Source: SIG440 sp045646865
Lineage (GTDB): Bacteria > Bacillota > Clostridia > Monoglobales > Monoglobaceae
Length of the DNA stretch: 64,000 nt
Assembly: GCA_045646865.1 (NCBI GenBank)
Contig: JAZRLM010000019.1
Coordinates: 88,253 to 152,252 of the forward strand
Direction: 5' to 3'
Positions 1-8,443 of the stretch are shown here, one piece after another. A model generated the notes under the pieces. It was not told where the DNA came from and ran no database searches. It saw only the letters and a list, made by a program, of their open reading frames with translations. Every line of letters begins with the position of its first letter. Positions within the stretch are counted from its first letter, which is position 1. The translations under genes were made by a program, and so were the position numbers.

Positions 1-1
1 T

Positions 2-412
2 AAGAAAAAGATTTCAAATCTTTTCTGGGCAGGCTATTGTGATGACTATTTCACAAAGGAATGTATTTATAAAACTTTTACCGAATTTGACTATACGGTT
101 GATACACATACTGCTGTTGCAATTGATGTATACAATCAGTACAAGGCTGAAACAGGTGATGAAACTCCAACAGTAATCGCATCAACAGCTAGCCCCTTCA
201 AGTTTAATCAGAGCGTACTTTCAGCTCTGGGTAAGGACGAGGAAACATTTGGTAAGGATGACTTTGAACTTCTTAATCAGCTTTCATTAATTTCTGGTCT
301 TAATATTCCCGCATCTTTGGGAACTCTCAAGAGTAAGAAAAAGAGATTTGAAGGTGTATGTGCAAAAACGGAATTACTTGACACAGTAAGTAATTTTATC
401 AAAAAGAAATAA
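2..412 (+). CDS. thrC: Threonine synthase, C-terminal part (cut by window start)
   Basis: The reading frame is open from base 2 and ends in TAA after about 136 codons. It contains the family's C-terminal features: the YCDDYFTKE stretch, then YTVDTHTAVA, a STASPFKF segment, and an ending in LGTLKSKKKRFEGVC. Threonine synthase is a cytoplasmic PLP enzyme that converts O-phosphohomoserine to threonine. The PLP lysine and the N-terminal two thirds lie outside the window, so activity cannot be judged. A strong terminator follows directly, so the gene appears to be transcriptionally separate from the phosphoesterase downstream. Confidence 0.85.
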   Translation, partial: KKKISNLFWAGYCDDYFTKECIYKTFTEFDYTVDTHTAVAIDVYNQYKAETGDETPTVIASTASPFKFNQSVLSALGKDEETFGKDDFELLNQLSLISGLNIPASLGTLKSKKKRFEGVCAKTELLDTVSNFIKKK

Positions 413-421
413 TATTTTTCG

Positions 422-450
422 CGGCTCACATATATTGTGAGCCGTCTTTT
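422..450 (+). terminator. Rho-independent terminator after threonine synthase
   Basis: A perfect 9-bp stem (422-430 with 436-444) closes a TATAT loop and is followed by TCTTTT. It begins 10 bases after the thrC stop codon. Confidence 0.85.
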
Positions 451-477
451 AGGAAAATTAATGGGAGGTGATGCTTT

Positions 478-1173
478 GTGGCAATATATGCTCTGGCTGA
501 TTTACATCTGTCCTTTGGCACAGACAAGCCTATGGATGTCTTTGGCGAAAAGTGGGAGAACTATACCCAAAAGATACAGAATAACTGGCAAAGCATTGTG
601 TCCGATGATGATTTGGTGATAATACCCGGCGATGTTTCATGGGCTACATACATTGAAGATGCATATGCGGATTTCAAGTTTATAAATGACCTTCCGGGTA
701 AAAAAGTTATTATAAAGGGTAATCACGACTATTGGTGGACTACCTTGAAAAAAATGGAAGAATTCCTGAAAGAAAATCATTTTGAAACCATTAAAATTTT
801 AAATAATACCGCAATAGCTTTTGAAGACACGGCAATATGCGGGACACGAGGATGGTCGATTCAGGAAAACAATGATGAGTTTGACGAAAAGATTATTGAC
901 AGAGAAAAGAAACGTCTTATACTTACCCTTGAAGAAGGTATAAAACTGAAAAAAGAACGCTTGATTGTGGGTATACATTATCCGCCTTTTGACCGTCATG
1001 GCGAAGAAAACGGATTTCTTGAAATTATGAGAAATTATGGTGTCGATTTGTGTGTGTACGGGCATCTTCACTCATTTGCACATAAAAACGCAGTAGAAGG
1101 CGATTGGGACGGAATTAACCTCAAATTGGTGGCTGCGGATTTCGTCGATTTTACGCCTGTTCCGGCGAAATAG
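478..1173 (+). CDS. Metallophosphoesterase, calcineurin-like
   Basis: A 231-residue cytoplasmic protein carrying the dinuclear-metal phosphoesterase signature in order: DLHLSFG near residue 8 (D-x-H block), GDVSWA, GNHDYWW, and a late GIHYPPF followed by GHLHSF. These supply the Asp, Asn and His metal ligands. The start is GTG, 9 bases after a GGGAGGTG ribosome binding site. The family includes phosphodiesterases and phosphatases with many substrates; nothing here identifies the substrate. There is no signal peptide. It stands alone between a terminator and the tig promoter. Confidence 0.85.
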   Translation: MAIYALADLHLSFGTDKPMDVFGEKWENYTQKIQNNWQSIVSDDDLVIIPGDVSWATYIEDAYADFKFINDLPGKKVIIKGNHDYWWTTLKKMEEFLKENHFETIKILNNTAIAFEDTAICGTRGWSIQENNDEFDEKIIDREKKRLILTLEEGIKLKKERLIVGIHYPPFDRHGEENGFLEIMRNYGVDLCVYGHLHSFAHKNAVEGDWDGINLKLVAADFVDFTPVPAK

Positions 1174-1227
1174 ATAATATGCATAAAAATTTTGGTTAAA
1201 TTAGTCAAAAAAATATTAAAATGCCTA

Positions 1228-1256
1228 TTGTCAAGGCGCCAATGTTATGATATAAT
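1228..1256 (+). promoter_or_regulatory. Sigma-A promoter of tig
   Basis: TTGTCA and TATAAT are separated by exactly 17 bases, about 65 bases upstream of the trigger factor start. Confidence 0.8.
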
Positions 1257-1322
1257 ATTAGCCAAACGATTAAAGATAGGCTAATATGCCTTATTTGAGA
1301 AGTACAGAGAGGAATGTTTTTT

Positions 1323-2597
1323 ATGAGTACAGTAGAAAAAGCAGAAAAGAATGTTGTTTCATTTGAATTTTCAGTTAGTGGCGAAGATTTCAGAGCAGCT
1401 ATTGAAAAGGCTTATAAACAAAATGTAGGCAAAATTAGTATTCAGGGTTTCAGACGCGGTAAGGCTCCCCGCCATATTATTGAAAGATATTACGGCAGCG
1501 AAGTTTTCTTTGAAGACGCGGTTAACATTGTTCTTCCTGATGCATATGATAAAGCAATCGACGAACAGAACATCGAAGCAGTTGCTCAGCCTGAAATTGA
1601 TGTAAAAGATATTTCAAGAGAAAACGGTGTTGTTTTCACAGCTAAGGTTGCAGTTAAGCCCGAATTTGAGCTTGGTCAGTATAAGGGTGTTGAAGTAGCA
1701 AAGGTTACTTACAGAACAACCGAAAAAGAAATCAAGGGCGAAATCGAAAAGATTCGTGAAAGAAACGCAAGAATGGTTAATGTTGAAGACCGTGCTGCAA
1801 AGCTTGACGATACAGTAAACATTGACTTTGAAGGCTTTACCGACGGCGTTGCATTTGAAGGCGGCAAGGGCGAAAACTTTGACCTTAAGCTTGGTTCAGG
1901 TCAGTTTATTCCCGGTTTTGAAGACCAGCTTGTTGGCAAATCAATAGGAGAAGATGTTGAAGTAAACGTTACATTCCCCGAAGAATATCATGCAGAAGAC
2001 CTTAAGGGTAAGCCTGCAGTATTCAAGGTTAAGATTAATGCAATCAAGACACAGGAGCTTCCTGAACTTGATGACGAGTTTGCAAAGGATGTCAGCGAAT
2101 TTGACACATTTGAAGAATTCAAGGCTGATATGTCTAAAAAGCTCAAGGAACAGAACAAAGAAAAAGCAAAGAAAGAATTGGAAGACAAAATTCTGGAAAC
2201 AATATGCAATAACACAGAAATTGATATTCCTGAAGCTATGTTTGAAACAGCTGTTAACAACCAGCTTCGCGATTTCTCAATGCAGCTCCAGTATCAGGGT
2301 ATCACACTTGAACAGTATGCACAATATACAGGTGTTACACTTGATGCAATGAAGGCTCAGATAAGACCCGGTGCTGAAAAGCAGGTTAAGACATCTTTGG
2401 TTCTTGAAAAGATTGCTAAGGTTGAAGACATCAAGGTTACAGACAAGGATGTTGAAAAGGAAATCGAAAAGATGGCTGAACAGAGCAAGATGTCTGTTGA
2501 AGATGTTAAGAAGTATGTTAACGTTGAAGGCATCAAGGAAAGCAAGCTTATCGAAAAGACAATCGACTTTATCGTTAAGAATGCTGAAGTTAAATAA
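1323..2597 (+). CDS. tig: Trigger factor
   Basis: A ribosome-bound chaperone and peptidyl-prolyl isomerase of 424 residues, the usual family length. Three regions are visible: an N-terminal ribosome-docking domain with the signature around FRRGKAPRHIIERYYG, a central FKBP-type isomerase domain (about residues 160-245), and a charged helical C-terminal domain. An ATG lies 9 bases upstream in frame, but only the ATG at 1323 has proper spacing from the AGAGAGGA ribosome binding site, so this start was chosen. It is followed by clpP and clpX, the classic tig-clpP-clpX protein quality-control order. Confidence 0.95.
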   Translation: MSTVEKAEKNVVSFEFSVSGEDFRAAIEKAYKQNVGKISIQGFRRGKAPRHIIERYYGSEVFFEDAVNIVLPDAYDKAIDEQNIEAVAQPEIDVKDISRENGVVFTAKVAVKPEFELGQYKGVEVAKVTYRTTEKEIKGEIEKIRERNARMVNVEDRAAKLDDTVNIDFEGFTDGVAFEGGKGENFDLKLGSGQFIPGFEDQLVGKSIGEDVEVNVTFPEEYHAEDLKGKPAVFKVKINAIKTQELPELDDEFAKDVSEFDTFEEFKADMSKKLKEQNKEKAKKELEDKILETICNNTEIDIPEAMFETAVNNQLRDFSMQLQYQGITLEQYAQYTGVTLDAMKAQIRPGAEKQVKTSLVLEKIAKVEDIKVTDKDVEKEIEKMAEQSKMSVEDVKKYVNVEGIKESKLIEKTIDFIVKNAEVK

Positions 2598-2620
2598 TTT
2601 GGCTGTATAAATATTGAGCA

Positions 2621-2645
2621 AAGGTTAATCATTTAGATTAACCTT
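2621..2645 (+). terminator. Hairpin between tig and clpP, probable weak terminator or attenuator
   Basis: A perfect 10-bp stem (2621-2630 with 2636-2645) is followed by GCTTGTATTTT, a poor U tract, so read-through into clpP is likely. Confidence 0.5.
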
Positions 2646-2697
2646 GCTTGTATTTTAGGACTATGTCGAAAAAAAAGGAAATAGGAGGAAAAATATT

Positions 2698-3285
2698 ATG
2701 TATAACAGTTTAGTGCCATATGTAATCGAACAAACAAGCCGTGGAGAAAGATCTTATGACATATTTTCGCGTCTTTTGAAGGACAGAATTATATTTCTCT
2801 CTGATGAGGTAAATGATGCAACTGCAAGTTTAGTTGTTGCTCAGCTTCTGTTCCTCGACAGCGAAGACCCTGACAAGGATATTAATCTTTACATCAATAG
2901 CCCGGGCGGTTCAATTACTGCTGGTATGGCAATTTATGACACAATGAAGTATACCAAGGCAGATGTATCAACAATTTGTGTAGGTATGGCTGCATCAATG
3001 GGTGCATTGCTTTTGTCAGCAGGTGCCAAGGGTAAGAGATTTGCTCTCCCCAATAGTGAAATTATGATTCATCAGCCTCTTGGCGGAGCTCAGGGTCAGG
3101 CAACAGATATCCAGATTCATGCAGAGCGCATAATTAAGATGAAGGATAAGCTCAACAATATGCTTGCAGACCACACAGGTCAGCCACTTGAGGTTATTCA
3201 GAGAGATACAGAGCGTGACAACTTTATGTCAGCAGAAGAGGCTCTTAAATACGGTCTTATTGATAAAATCGTCGAAAAGAGATAA
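2698..3285 (+). CDS. clpP: ATP-dependent Clp protease, proteolytic subunit
   Basis: The 195-residue serine protease forms the tetradecameric barrel that degrades proteins fed to it by ClpX or ClpC. The catalytic triad is visible: Ser100 in GMAASMGA, His125 in MIHQPLGG and Asp174 in TERDNF. The INSPGGS segment forming the oxyanion and substrate strand is also present. The length is typical, with only a few residues before the mature core. An AGGAGG ribosome binding site sits 9 bases before the ATG. Its partner clpX is next, separated by an unusually structured gap. Confidence 0.97.
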   Translation: MYNSLVPYVIEQTSRGERSYDIFSRLLKDRIIFLSDEVNDATASLVVAQLLFLDSEDPDKDINLYINSPGGSITAGMAIYDTMKYTKADVSTICVGMAASMGALLLSAGAKGKRFALPNSEIMIHQPLGGAQGQATDIQIHAERIIKMKDKLNNMLADHTGQPLEVIQRDTERDNFMSAEEALKYGLIDKIVEKR

Positions 3286-3302
3286 TATTTTTTGATTAAA
3301 GG

Positions 3303-3466
3303 AGACATAACGTGAAAAATCACGTTATGTCTGTGACAGAATTTATCGCACCGCCACACCTTTTGTGCCCACATTGCACAAAGGGGCGGTGTGCGTAATT
3401 TCCACTATACGCCTTATCTGCCCACAATAAGAAATGTGCGTATTTTAAATCAGTATTTGTGGGCAG
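3303..3466 (+). repeat. Three consecutive palindromes between clpP and clpX
   Basis: First, a perfect 12-bp stem (3303-3314 with 3321-3332) with loop AAAAAT and no U tract. Second, an imperfect long hairpin (3347-3395) built from nested arms CGCAC/GTGCG, ACCGCC/GGCGGT and TTTGTGC/GCACAAA. Third, a perfect 10-bp inverted repeat (3418-3427 with 3457-3466) enclosing 29 bases. The last arm ends immediately before the only plausible Shine-Dalgarno bases of clpX, so folding could limit its translation. Regulatory leader or small palindromic element cannot be distinguished from sequence alone. Confidence 0.6.
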
Positions 3467-3485
3467 AAAGGCTATGGAAATTTGT

Positions 3486-4787
3486 ATGTCAAACAGCAAT
3501 GATACACGACATATCCGCTGTTCCTTCTGTGGTAAGACAGAGGATCAGGTTAAAAAAATGATTGAAGGTCCGGGAGTATATATCTGCAACGAATGTGTTG
3601 ACCTTTGCTTTGAAATCGTTGAGGACGAATTTGAAGATATAGTTTCAAACAATTTGGATGCTGACATTAAGGAACTCCCAAAGCCCCGTGAAATTAAGGC
3701 TTTTCTTGATGATTATATTGTCGGACAGGATGCTGCCAAAAAGGCACTTTCTGTCGCAATTTATAATCATTACAAAAGAATTGACTATAACGGAGAGAAT
3801 GATGATATTGAACTTCAAAAAAGTAACATTCTTTTGCTTGGTCCAACAGGTGTTGGTAAAACATTTATTGCACAGACGTTAGCAAAGATGATGAATGTTC
3901 CTTTTGTAATTGCTGATGCAACATCATTAACCGAGGCAGGCTATGTTGGCGAGGACGTTGAAAACATACTTCTTAAACTCATTCAGGCGGCTGATTACGA
4001 TATTCAAAGGGCAGAAAAAGGTATTATCTATATTGATGAAATTGATAAAATTTCAAGAAAATCCGAAAACCCCTCAATTACCCGTGACGTCAGCGGTGAA
4101 GGTGTTCAGCAGACTCTTCTTAAAATTCTTGAAGGTACTATTGCATCTGTTCCGCCAACGGGTGGTAGAAAGCATCCGCATCAGGAATTTATTCAGATTG
4201 ATACAACAAATATTCTTTTTATTTGCGGCGGTGCTTTTGAGGGTATCGACAAAATTATCGAAAGCCGTGTAAATTCCAAGGCAATGGGCTTCGGCGCCAA
4301 AGTTGAAAGTAAAAAGGATAAAAACAGAGGTGATATTCTTAAACAACTTGTTCCTGATGATTTGCTTAAATTTGGTTTAATCCCCGAATTTATTGGTCGT
4401 GTACCTGTTATTACAACGCTTGAGTCATTAGATAAGAATGCTCTTAAAATGATTCTTACACAACCGAAAAACGCTCTTGTAAAACAGTATAAAAAGCTGT
4501 TTGATATGGACGGTGTCGAACTTATAGTATCTGATGAAGCTGTTGATGCTGTGGCTGAGAAGGCAATACAGCGTAACACCGGTGCAAGAGGTCTGAGAAC
4601 TATTTTAGAAGATGTTATGCAGGATATTATGTTTGAGATACCTTCCGACCCGACTATTAAAACTGTTACTGTTACTAAGGAATGTGTTACCGATAAGGCG
4701 GCACCCGATGTTGTTAAGGAAGAAAAGAAGGCGGTTAAAAAGGTTGCTACACCAAAGGCGAAAGCTGACGATATACCTGCCTGCTAA
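3486..4787 (+). CDS. clpX: ATP-dependent Clp protease, ATP-binding subunit ClpX
   Basis: A AAA+ unfoldase that delivers substrates to ClpP. Counting from the chosen ATG, the N-terminal zinc-binding domain has four cysteines (C12, C15, C34, C37). Then come Walker A GPTGVGKT, Walker B IIYIDEIDKI, the GYVGEDVE pore-loop segment, GGAFEGI and the sensor-2 GARGLR motif. In-frame starts also exist at 3459 (GTG) and 3474 (ATG). The ATG at 3486 was chosen because it gives the usual 10 residues before the RCSFCGK motif; ribosome-binding evidence is weak for all three. The C-terminus has a short Lys/Ala-rich tail. Confidence 0.95.
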   Translation: MSNSNDTRHIRCSFCGKTEDQVKKMIEGPGVYICNECVDLCFEIVEDEFEDIVSNNLDADIKELPKPREIKAFLDDYIVGQDAAKKALSVAIYNHYKRIDYNGENDDIELQKSNILLLGPTGVGKTFIAQTLAKMMNVPFVIADATSLTEAGYVGEDVENILLKLIQAADYDIQRAEKGIIYIDEIDKISRKSENPSITRDVSGEGVQQTLLKILEGTIASVPPTGGRKHPHQEFIQIDTTNILFICGGAFEGIDKIIESRVNSKAMGFGAKVESKKDKNRGDILKQLVPDDLLKFGLIPEFIGRVPVITTLESLDKNALKMILTQPKNALVKQYKKLFDMDGVELIVSDEAVDAVAEKAIQRNTGARGLRTILEDVMQDIMFEIPSDPTIKTVTVTKECVTDKAAPDVVKEEKKAVKKVATPKAKADDIPAC

Positions 4788-4815
4788 AAATTCTGCGGCG
4801 AAAGGATGATTTGCT

Positions 4816-5385
4816 GTGAAAAAAATTAAGTTGTTACTTGTTTTGATGTTAATTGTTTTGTCTTTCTCCGGCTGTAACAAAAATGCAGAAGTGCCCGAAA
4901 CCCCTGTTGTGAAACCGGAAATCGAGAGCAAGGATGAAATAATAAAGCCTGCTAAAATACCAGCAGATGTTCTTGATTGGAACGAAGCCAGTAAGTTTGT
5001 GAGTGACATTGATGGTGATGGCGAAAACGAAAGGATTATACTTGTAACCTCTGCCGAACGAGACCGTGACGGTGAATTTTTCTGGAATGACGGTCAGAAC
5101 TGGGCACTTTACATTGACGGTAAAGAAGATTATTTGCTTTATAATCAGTATTTAAGTACAGGATTTCCGTATTTTGAAGTATCTGATTATTATATGAAAG
5201 ATGGAACTAAGACGCAAATTAAACTTATAGTTTCAACAGGTGCAAGCTTCTCGGTTTCAAACTATGGATTTTCTGCATCTGATGGCGGTTATGTAAAAAC
5301 AGTTATTTATGATACATCAAATGTCACCGAAGGCGGAATAAACCGGATATTCTCATCCCTGTCGGATTATGATATGGAAGATTAA
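4816..5385 (+). CDS. Uncharacterised lipoprotein
   Basis: A 189-residue protein not recognised as a named family. It has a Lys-rich start, a hydrophobic stretch and a lipobox ending in FSGC at about residue 20, so it should be exported and lipid-anchored. An acidic, Pro-rich linker follows, then a globular part with DIDGDGENERII, an Asp-rich pattern resembling calcium-binding FG-GAP/VCBS loops. It starts with GTG about 10 bases after AAAGG, 28 bases downstream of clpX, and ends at a terminator. Function is unknown. Confidence 0.75.
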   Translation: MKKIKLLLVLMLIVLSFSGCNKNAEVPETPVVKPEIESKDEIIKPAKIPADVLDWNEASKFVSDIDGDGENERIILVTSAERDRDGEFFWNDGQNWALYIDGKEDYLLYNQYLSTGFPYFEVSDYYMKDGTKTQIKLIVSTGASFSVSNYGFSASDGGYVKTVIYDTSNVTEGGINRIFSSLSDYDMED

Positions 5386-5390
5386 AACAT

Positions 5391-5427
5391 AAAAAAGTCG
5401 TTGTTGGTACAGCGGCTTTTTTATTTT
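5391..5427 (+). terminator. Terminator after the lipoprotein gene
   Basis: An 11-bp A-rich stem with G-U pairs (AAAAGTCGTTG with CAGCGGCTTTT) is followed by a long T tract. Confidence 0.8.
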
Positions 5428-5434
5428 TCTTAAC

Positions 5435-5461
5435 ACAAAACTCCATACATCACATAATATG
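5435..5461 (+). promoter_or_regulatory. Candidate sigma-K promoter of dpaA
   Basis: AC, a 16-base spacer, then CATAATATG. This is one mismatch from the Bacillus subtilis mother-cell sigma-K pattern AC-N16/17-CATANNNTA, and lies about 35 bases before dpaA. Dipicolinate synthase is a sigma-K target in B. subtilis. The assignment is inference from motif and context. Confidence 0.4.
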
Positions 5462-5496
5462 TATTAGAACAAATTCTATTTGTTGGAGGAAGTATT

Positions 5497-6396
5497 ATGA
5501 AAATCTCCGCTAATACAAAAAAATTATTGTTTGTCGGGGGCGACCTACGACAAATCCGTGCGATAAATAAAATTGCAGATAAAGGGAACGCAGTATTTGT
5601 AATGGGTTTTGATAACGAACACAGCGAAAAGCTGTCAAAGAGCGTACAAATATTGTGGGATTTTGCAGAAATTGATTATATATACGATGCGGTAGTTTTA
5701 CCATTGCCATATTCAACTGACGGAAAAAACATAAATGCACCTCTTTGTAAGCAGACAATTTCTATTGCAGAAATATTTGAAAATCTTTCAGCAAAGAATT
5801 GTATTCTTGCAGGGCGTTGTGACACAAAAATCAAAGCAATGGCTGAAAATCACCGGATTATGCTTGTTGATTATCTATGCCGCGAGGAGCTTGCAATGCT
5901 TAATGCCATTCCAACGGCTGAGGGGGCAATTCAGATTGCTATGGAAGAAACGCCGTATACCTTACATTCATCAAAATGCCTGATTATAGGCAATGGACGT
6001 ATAGGAAAAATTCTTGCAAAAATGCTTAACGGGTTGGGATCCAATGTTACGGTTGCGGCACGAAAAAAAGGAGATCAGGCGTTTGCCTATGCAATGGGCT
6101 GTGAAAGTTGTTCAATTTCGGATCTGGGTGCAAAGATAGAAAAATATGATATTATTTTCAATACAGCACCAAGTATGATTTTAGATTATCATTTACTTTC
6201 AAAGCTTAAAAAGAATGTTCTGATTATTGACCTTGCCTCAAAACCCGGCGGGGTGGATTTTGACGAGGCACGGCGATTGGGAATAAAGGTAATCTGGGCG
6301 CTGTCGTTGCCGGGCAAGGTAGCAGCAGATACTGCAGGAGATATTATATGCAGTACAATTTTAAATATTATTGACGAAATGGAGGCGAACGGATGA
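5497..6396 (+). CDS. dpaA: Dipicolinate synthase subunit A
   Basis: A 299-residue NAD(P)-binding Rossmann-fold protein. With DpaB it oxidises the dihydrodipicolinate-pathway intermediate to dipicolinic acid, the spore-core calcium chelator made in the mother cell. Visible are an N-terminal GGDLRQ segment, a central nucleotide-binding IIGNGRIGK motif near residue 164, and the late DLASKPGGVDF segment typical of the family. The start has a GGAGG ribosome binding site (TTGGAGGAAGT). Its stop overlaps the dpaB start by ATGA, indicating translational coupling. Confidence 0.92.
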   Translation: MKISANTKKLLFVGGDLRQIRAINKIADKGNAVFVMGFDNEHSEKLSKSVQILWDFAEIDYIYDAVVLPLPYSTDGKNINAPLCKQTISIAEIFENLSAKNCILAGRCDTKIKAMAENHRIMLVDYLCREELAMLNAIPTAEGAIQIAMEETPYTLHSSKCLIIGNGRIGKILAKMLNGLGSNVTVAARKKGDQAFAYAMGCESCSISDLGAKIEKYDIIFNTAPSMILDYHLLSKLKKNVLIIDLASKPGGVDFDEARRLGIKVIWALSLPGKVAADTAGDIICSTILNIIDEMEANG

Positions 6397-6980
6397 AACT
6401 AAGTGACAAAACAATCGGGTTTGCGCTGACGGGCTCTTTTTGCACCTATGCAAGGATTTTTCCGCAGATTGACGCGTTGGTGCAGCAGGGAGCAACAGTT
6501 GTCCCGATTATGTCTGAAATAAGCTATACAACAGATACCAGATTTGGAAAAGCAGAAGAACATATAAAAAGATTTGAGGAAATAACTGGTCAAAATGTAA
6601 TAGCATCTGTTCGTGATGCAGAGCCTATCGGACCTAAAAAGTTGCTTGATGCGTTAGTTGTGGCACCTTGTACGGGAAATTCCTTAGCGAAAATTGCATC
6701 AGGTATTGCAGATTCATCGGTTACTTTGGCTGTAAAGGCTCATCTTAGAAATAACAGACCGGTTGTCATCGGAATTTCAACCAATGACGGGCTCGGAAAC
6801 AATGCAAAAAATATAGGAATACTTGCTAATATGAAAAATATATATTTTGTACCATTTGGTCAGGATGATTATATAACAAAGGAAAATTCCCTGGTTGCAC
6901 AAATGGAATATATTATCCCAACTATTGAGCAGGCTCTTGACGGGGTTCAGTTGCAACCGGTACTGAAAGTATATGAATAA
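6393..6980 (+). CDS. dpaB: Dipicolinate synthase subunit B
   Basis: A 195-residue flavoprotein-like subunit related to phosphopantothenoylcysteine decarboxylases. Features are the FALTGSFCTYA nucleotide-contact start, VAPCTGNSLAKIASG in the middle, and GISTNDGLG later. It acts with DpaA in dipicolinic acid synthesis. Its ATG lies inside the end of dpaA, so the two form one translational unit closed by a terminator. The pair is strong evidence that the organism makes true endospores. Confidence 0.93.
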   Translation: MKLSDKTIGFALTGSFCTYARIFPQIDALVQQGATVVPIMSEISYTTDTRFGKAEEHIKRFEEITGQNVIASVRDAEPIGPKKLLDALVVAPCTGNSLAKIASGIADSSVTLAVKAHLRNNRPVVIGISTNDGLGNNAKNIGILANMKNIYFVPFGQDDYITKENSLVAQMEYIIPTIEQALDGVQLQPVLKVYE

Positions 6981-6988
6981 AATATGAA

Positions 6989-7024
6989 GGCGGCTTTGTT
7001 ATTTTGACAAAACCGCTTTTTTTA
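6989..7024 (+). terminator. Terminator after dpaAB
   Basis: A GCGG-x-TTTGT / ACAAA-x-CCGC stem with one mismatch is followed by a run of seven or more T. Confidence 0.75.
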
Positions 7025-7035
7025 AAATAAAAATG

Positions 7036-7064
7036 TTGAAGATCGGGTAAAAAAGTGTTATAAT
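7036..7064 (+). promoter_or_regulatory. Sigma-A promoter of murT-gatD
   Basis: TTGAAG, a 17-base spacer and TATAAT, 41 bases before the murT ATG. Confidence 0.8.
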
Positions 7065-7105
7065 ACTTTAATATAACATAACGCAACTAAAGAGGGGAAA
7101 ATATA

Positions 7106-8443
7106 ATGAGGAAAATTATTGCAATATGGGCGGCAAAGCTATCGGCAATTGCCGGAAGGATTCTTGGAAAAAACTCTTCATCAGGACCGGGAACAATTGC
7201 TCTTAAAATCTGTCCTGATATTATTGAAAAATTGAAGGGGAACATAAAGTACAAGCTTATTGTCACTTGTGGAACAAACGGAAAGACTACAACAAATAAT
7301 CTGATTTACAGCGCACTTACAAAAAGCGGTTTTAAGGTTCTGTGCAATAATCTTGGTGCCAATATGTTAAGCGGTGTTGCAACAGCCTTTGCTCTTGAAT
7401 GTAACTGGTTGGGTAAATTCAAAGCAGATTATGCCTGCCTTGAGGTTGATGAGGCATCAACCGTGCGAGTTTTTGAACATATCAAGCCTGATTTTGTGGT
7501 GATTACCAATCTTTTCCGTGACCAGATAGACCGTTATGGCGAGGTTGATATGACTGCTGCTCTCATAAAAAAGGCACTTGATAAAGCGGACAAGCCAACA
7601 CTTATCTTAAACGGCGACGACCCTGTTACCGCTGCTTTTGGACATAAATATGAAAATGCGGTTTATTTTGGTATTGGCGAAAAGGTTTTGCCCCAAAACA
7701 GTGATGCAAATGACGGCAAATACTGTGTACTGTGCGGAGCAGAGCAAAAATACAATTATTTTCACTATAATCAGTTGGGTGACTATTATTGTACAAAATG
7801 TGATAATAAACGTCCAAGCCTTGATTTCGAGGCATTGAATGTGGATTTGTCAAAGGGTATTAAATTTACTGTTGAAAATGTGCCTGTTGAGCTTAATTAC
7901 AGAGGATTTTATAACATATATAATGTTCTTGCGGTATATGCGGTTATGAATACAATAGGCATAAAATACGATACTTTTAGAGCTGCACTTGAAGAGTATA
8001 AGCCGCAGGTAGGAAGAATGGAAGAAATTAACCTTGGTAAGCCTGTAATTCTTAATCTTGCAAAAAATCCTGCGGGTTTTAATCAGGCGATTGCAACGGT
8101 TTTACAGGATCCACGCAAAAAGGATGTTATTTTTGCGGTAAACGATGCGGCAAGTGACGGTCAGGATGTATCGTGGCTGTGGGATGTTGATTTTGATAAA
8201 ATTGTACACGATGGTCTTAATACTGTTTCTGTTTCAGGTACAAGACTTTATGATCTTGCTTTAAGATTTAAATACTCGGACATAAAGGTAGATTATGTGT
8301 CATCCGATATGCGTACTTTGATACAGAATTGTCTTAAGACCGATGCTGAGGTGTGCTATGCGTTGGTAAACTATACCGCACTTTTCGGCACAGAAAAGAT
8401 TATGCTTGATATAAAGAAAGAACAGAAAAGGGGAGAAAACTAA
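7106..8443 (+). CDS. murT: Lipid II isoglutaminyl synthase, Mur-ligase-like subunit MurT
   Basis: With GatD this 445-residue enzyme amidates the D-glutamate of lipid II to isoglutamine. It has the Mur ligase P-loop TCGTNGKTTT near residue 54, the NLFRDQIDRYGE catalytic segment and a C-terminal DUF1727 domain. Inserted in the middle is a zinc ribbon with paired cysteines (CVLC and YCTKC), characteristic of MurT. The stop codon shares one base with the gatD start, so the two subunits are translated together. Confidence 0.93.
   Translation: MRKIIAIWAAKLSAIAGRILGKNSSSGPGTIALKICPDIIEKLKGNIKYKLIVTCGTNGKTTTNNLIYSALTKSGFKVLCNNLGANMLSGVATAFALECNWLGKFKADYACLEVDEASTVRVFEHIKPDFVVITNLFRDQIDRYGEVDMTAALIKKALDKADKPTLILNGDDPVTAAFGHKYENAVYFGIGEKVLPQNSDANDGKYCVLCGAEQKYNYFHYNQLGDYYCTKCDNKRPSLDFEALNVDLSKGIKFTVENVPVELNYRGFYNIYNVLAVYAVMNTIGIKYDTFRAALEEYKPQVGRMEEINLGKPVILNLAKNPAGFNQAIATVLQDPRKKDVIFAVNDAASDGQDVSWLWDVDFDKIVHDGLNTVSVSGTRLYDLALRFKYSDIKVDYVSSDMRTLIQNCLKTDAEVCYALVNYTALFGTEKIMLDIKKEQKRGEN

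Noticed and set aside
2277..2632. Antisense frames to the trigger factor 3' end
   Set aside because: They are shadows of the tig codon pattern without start signals.
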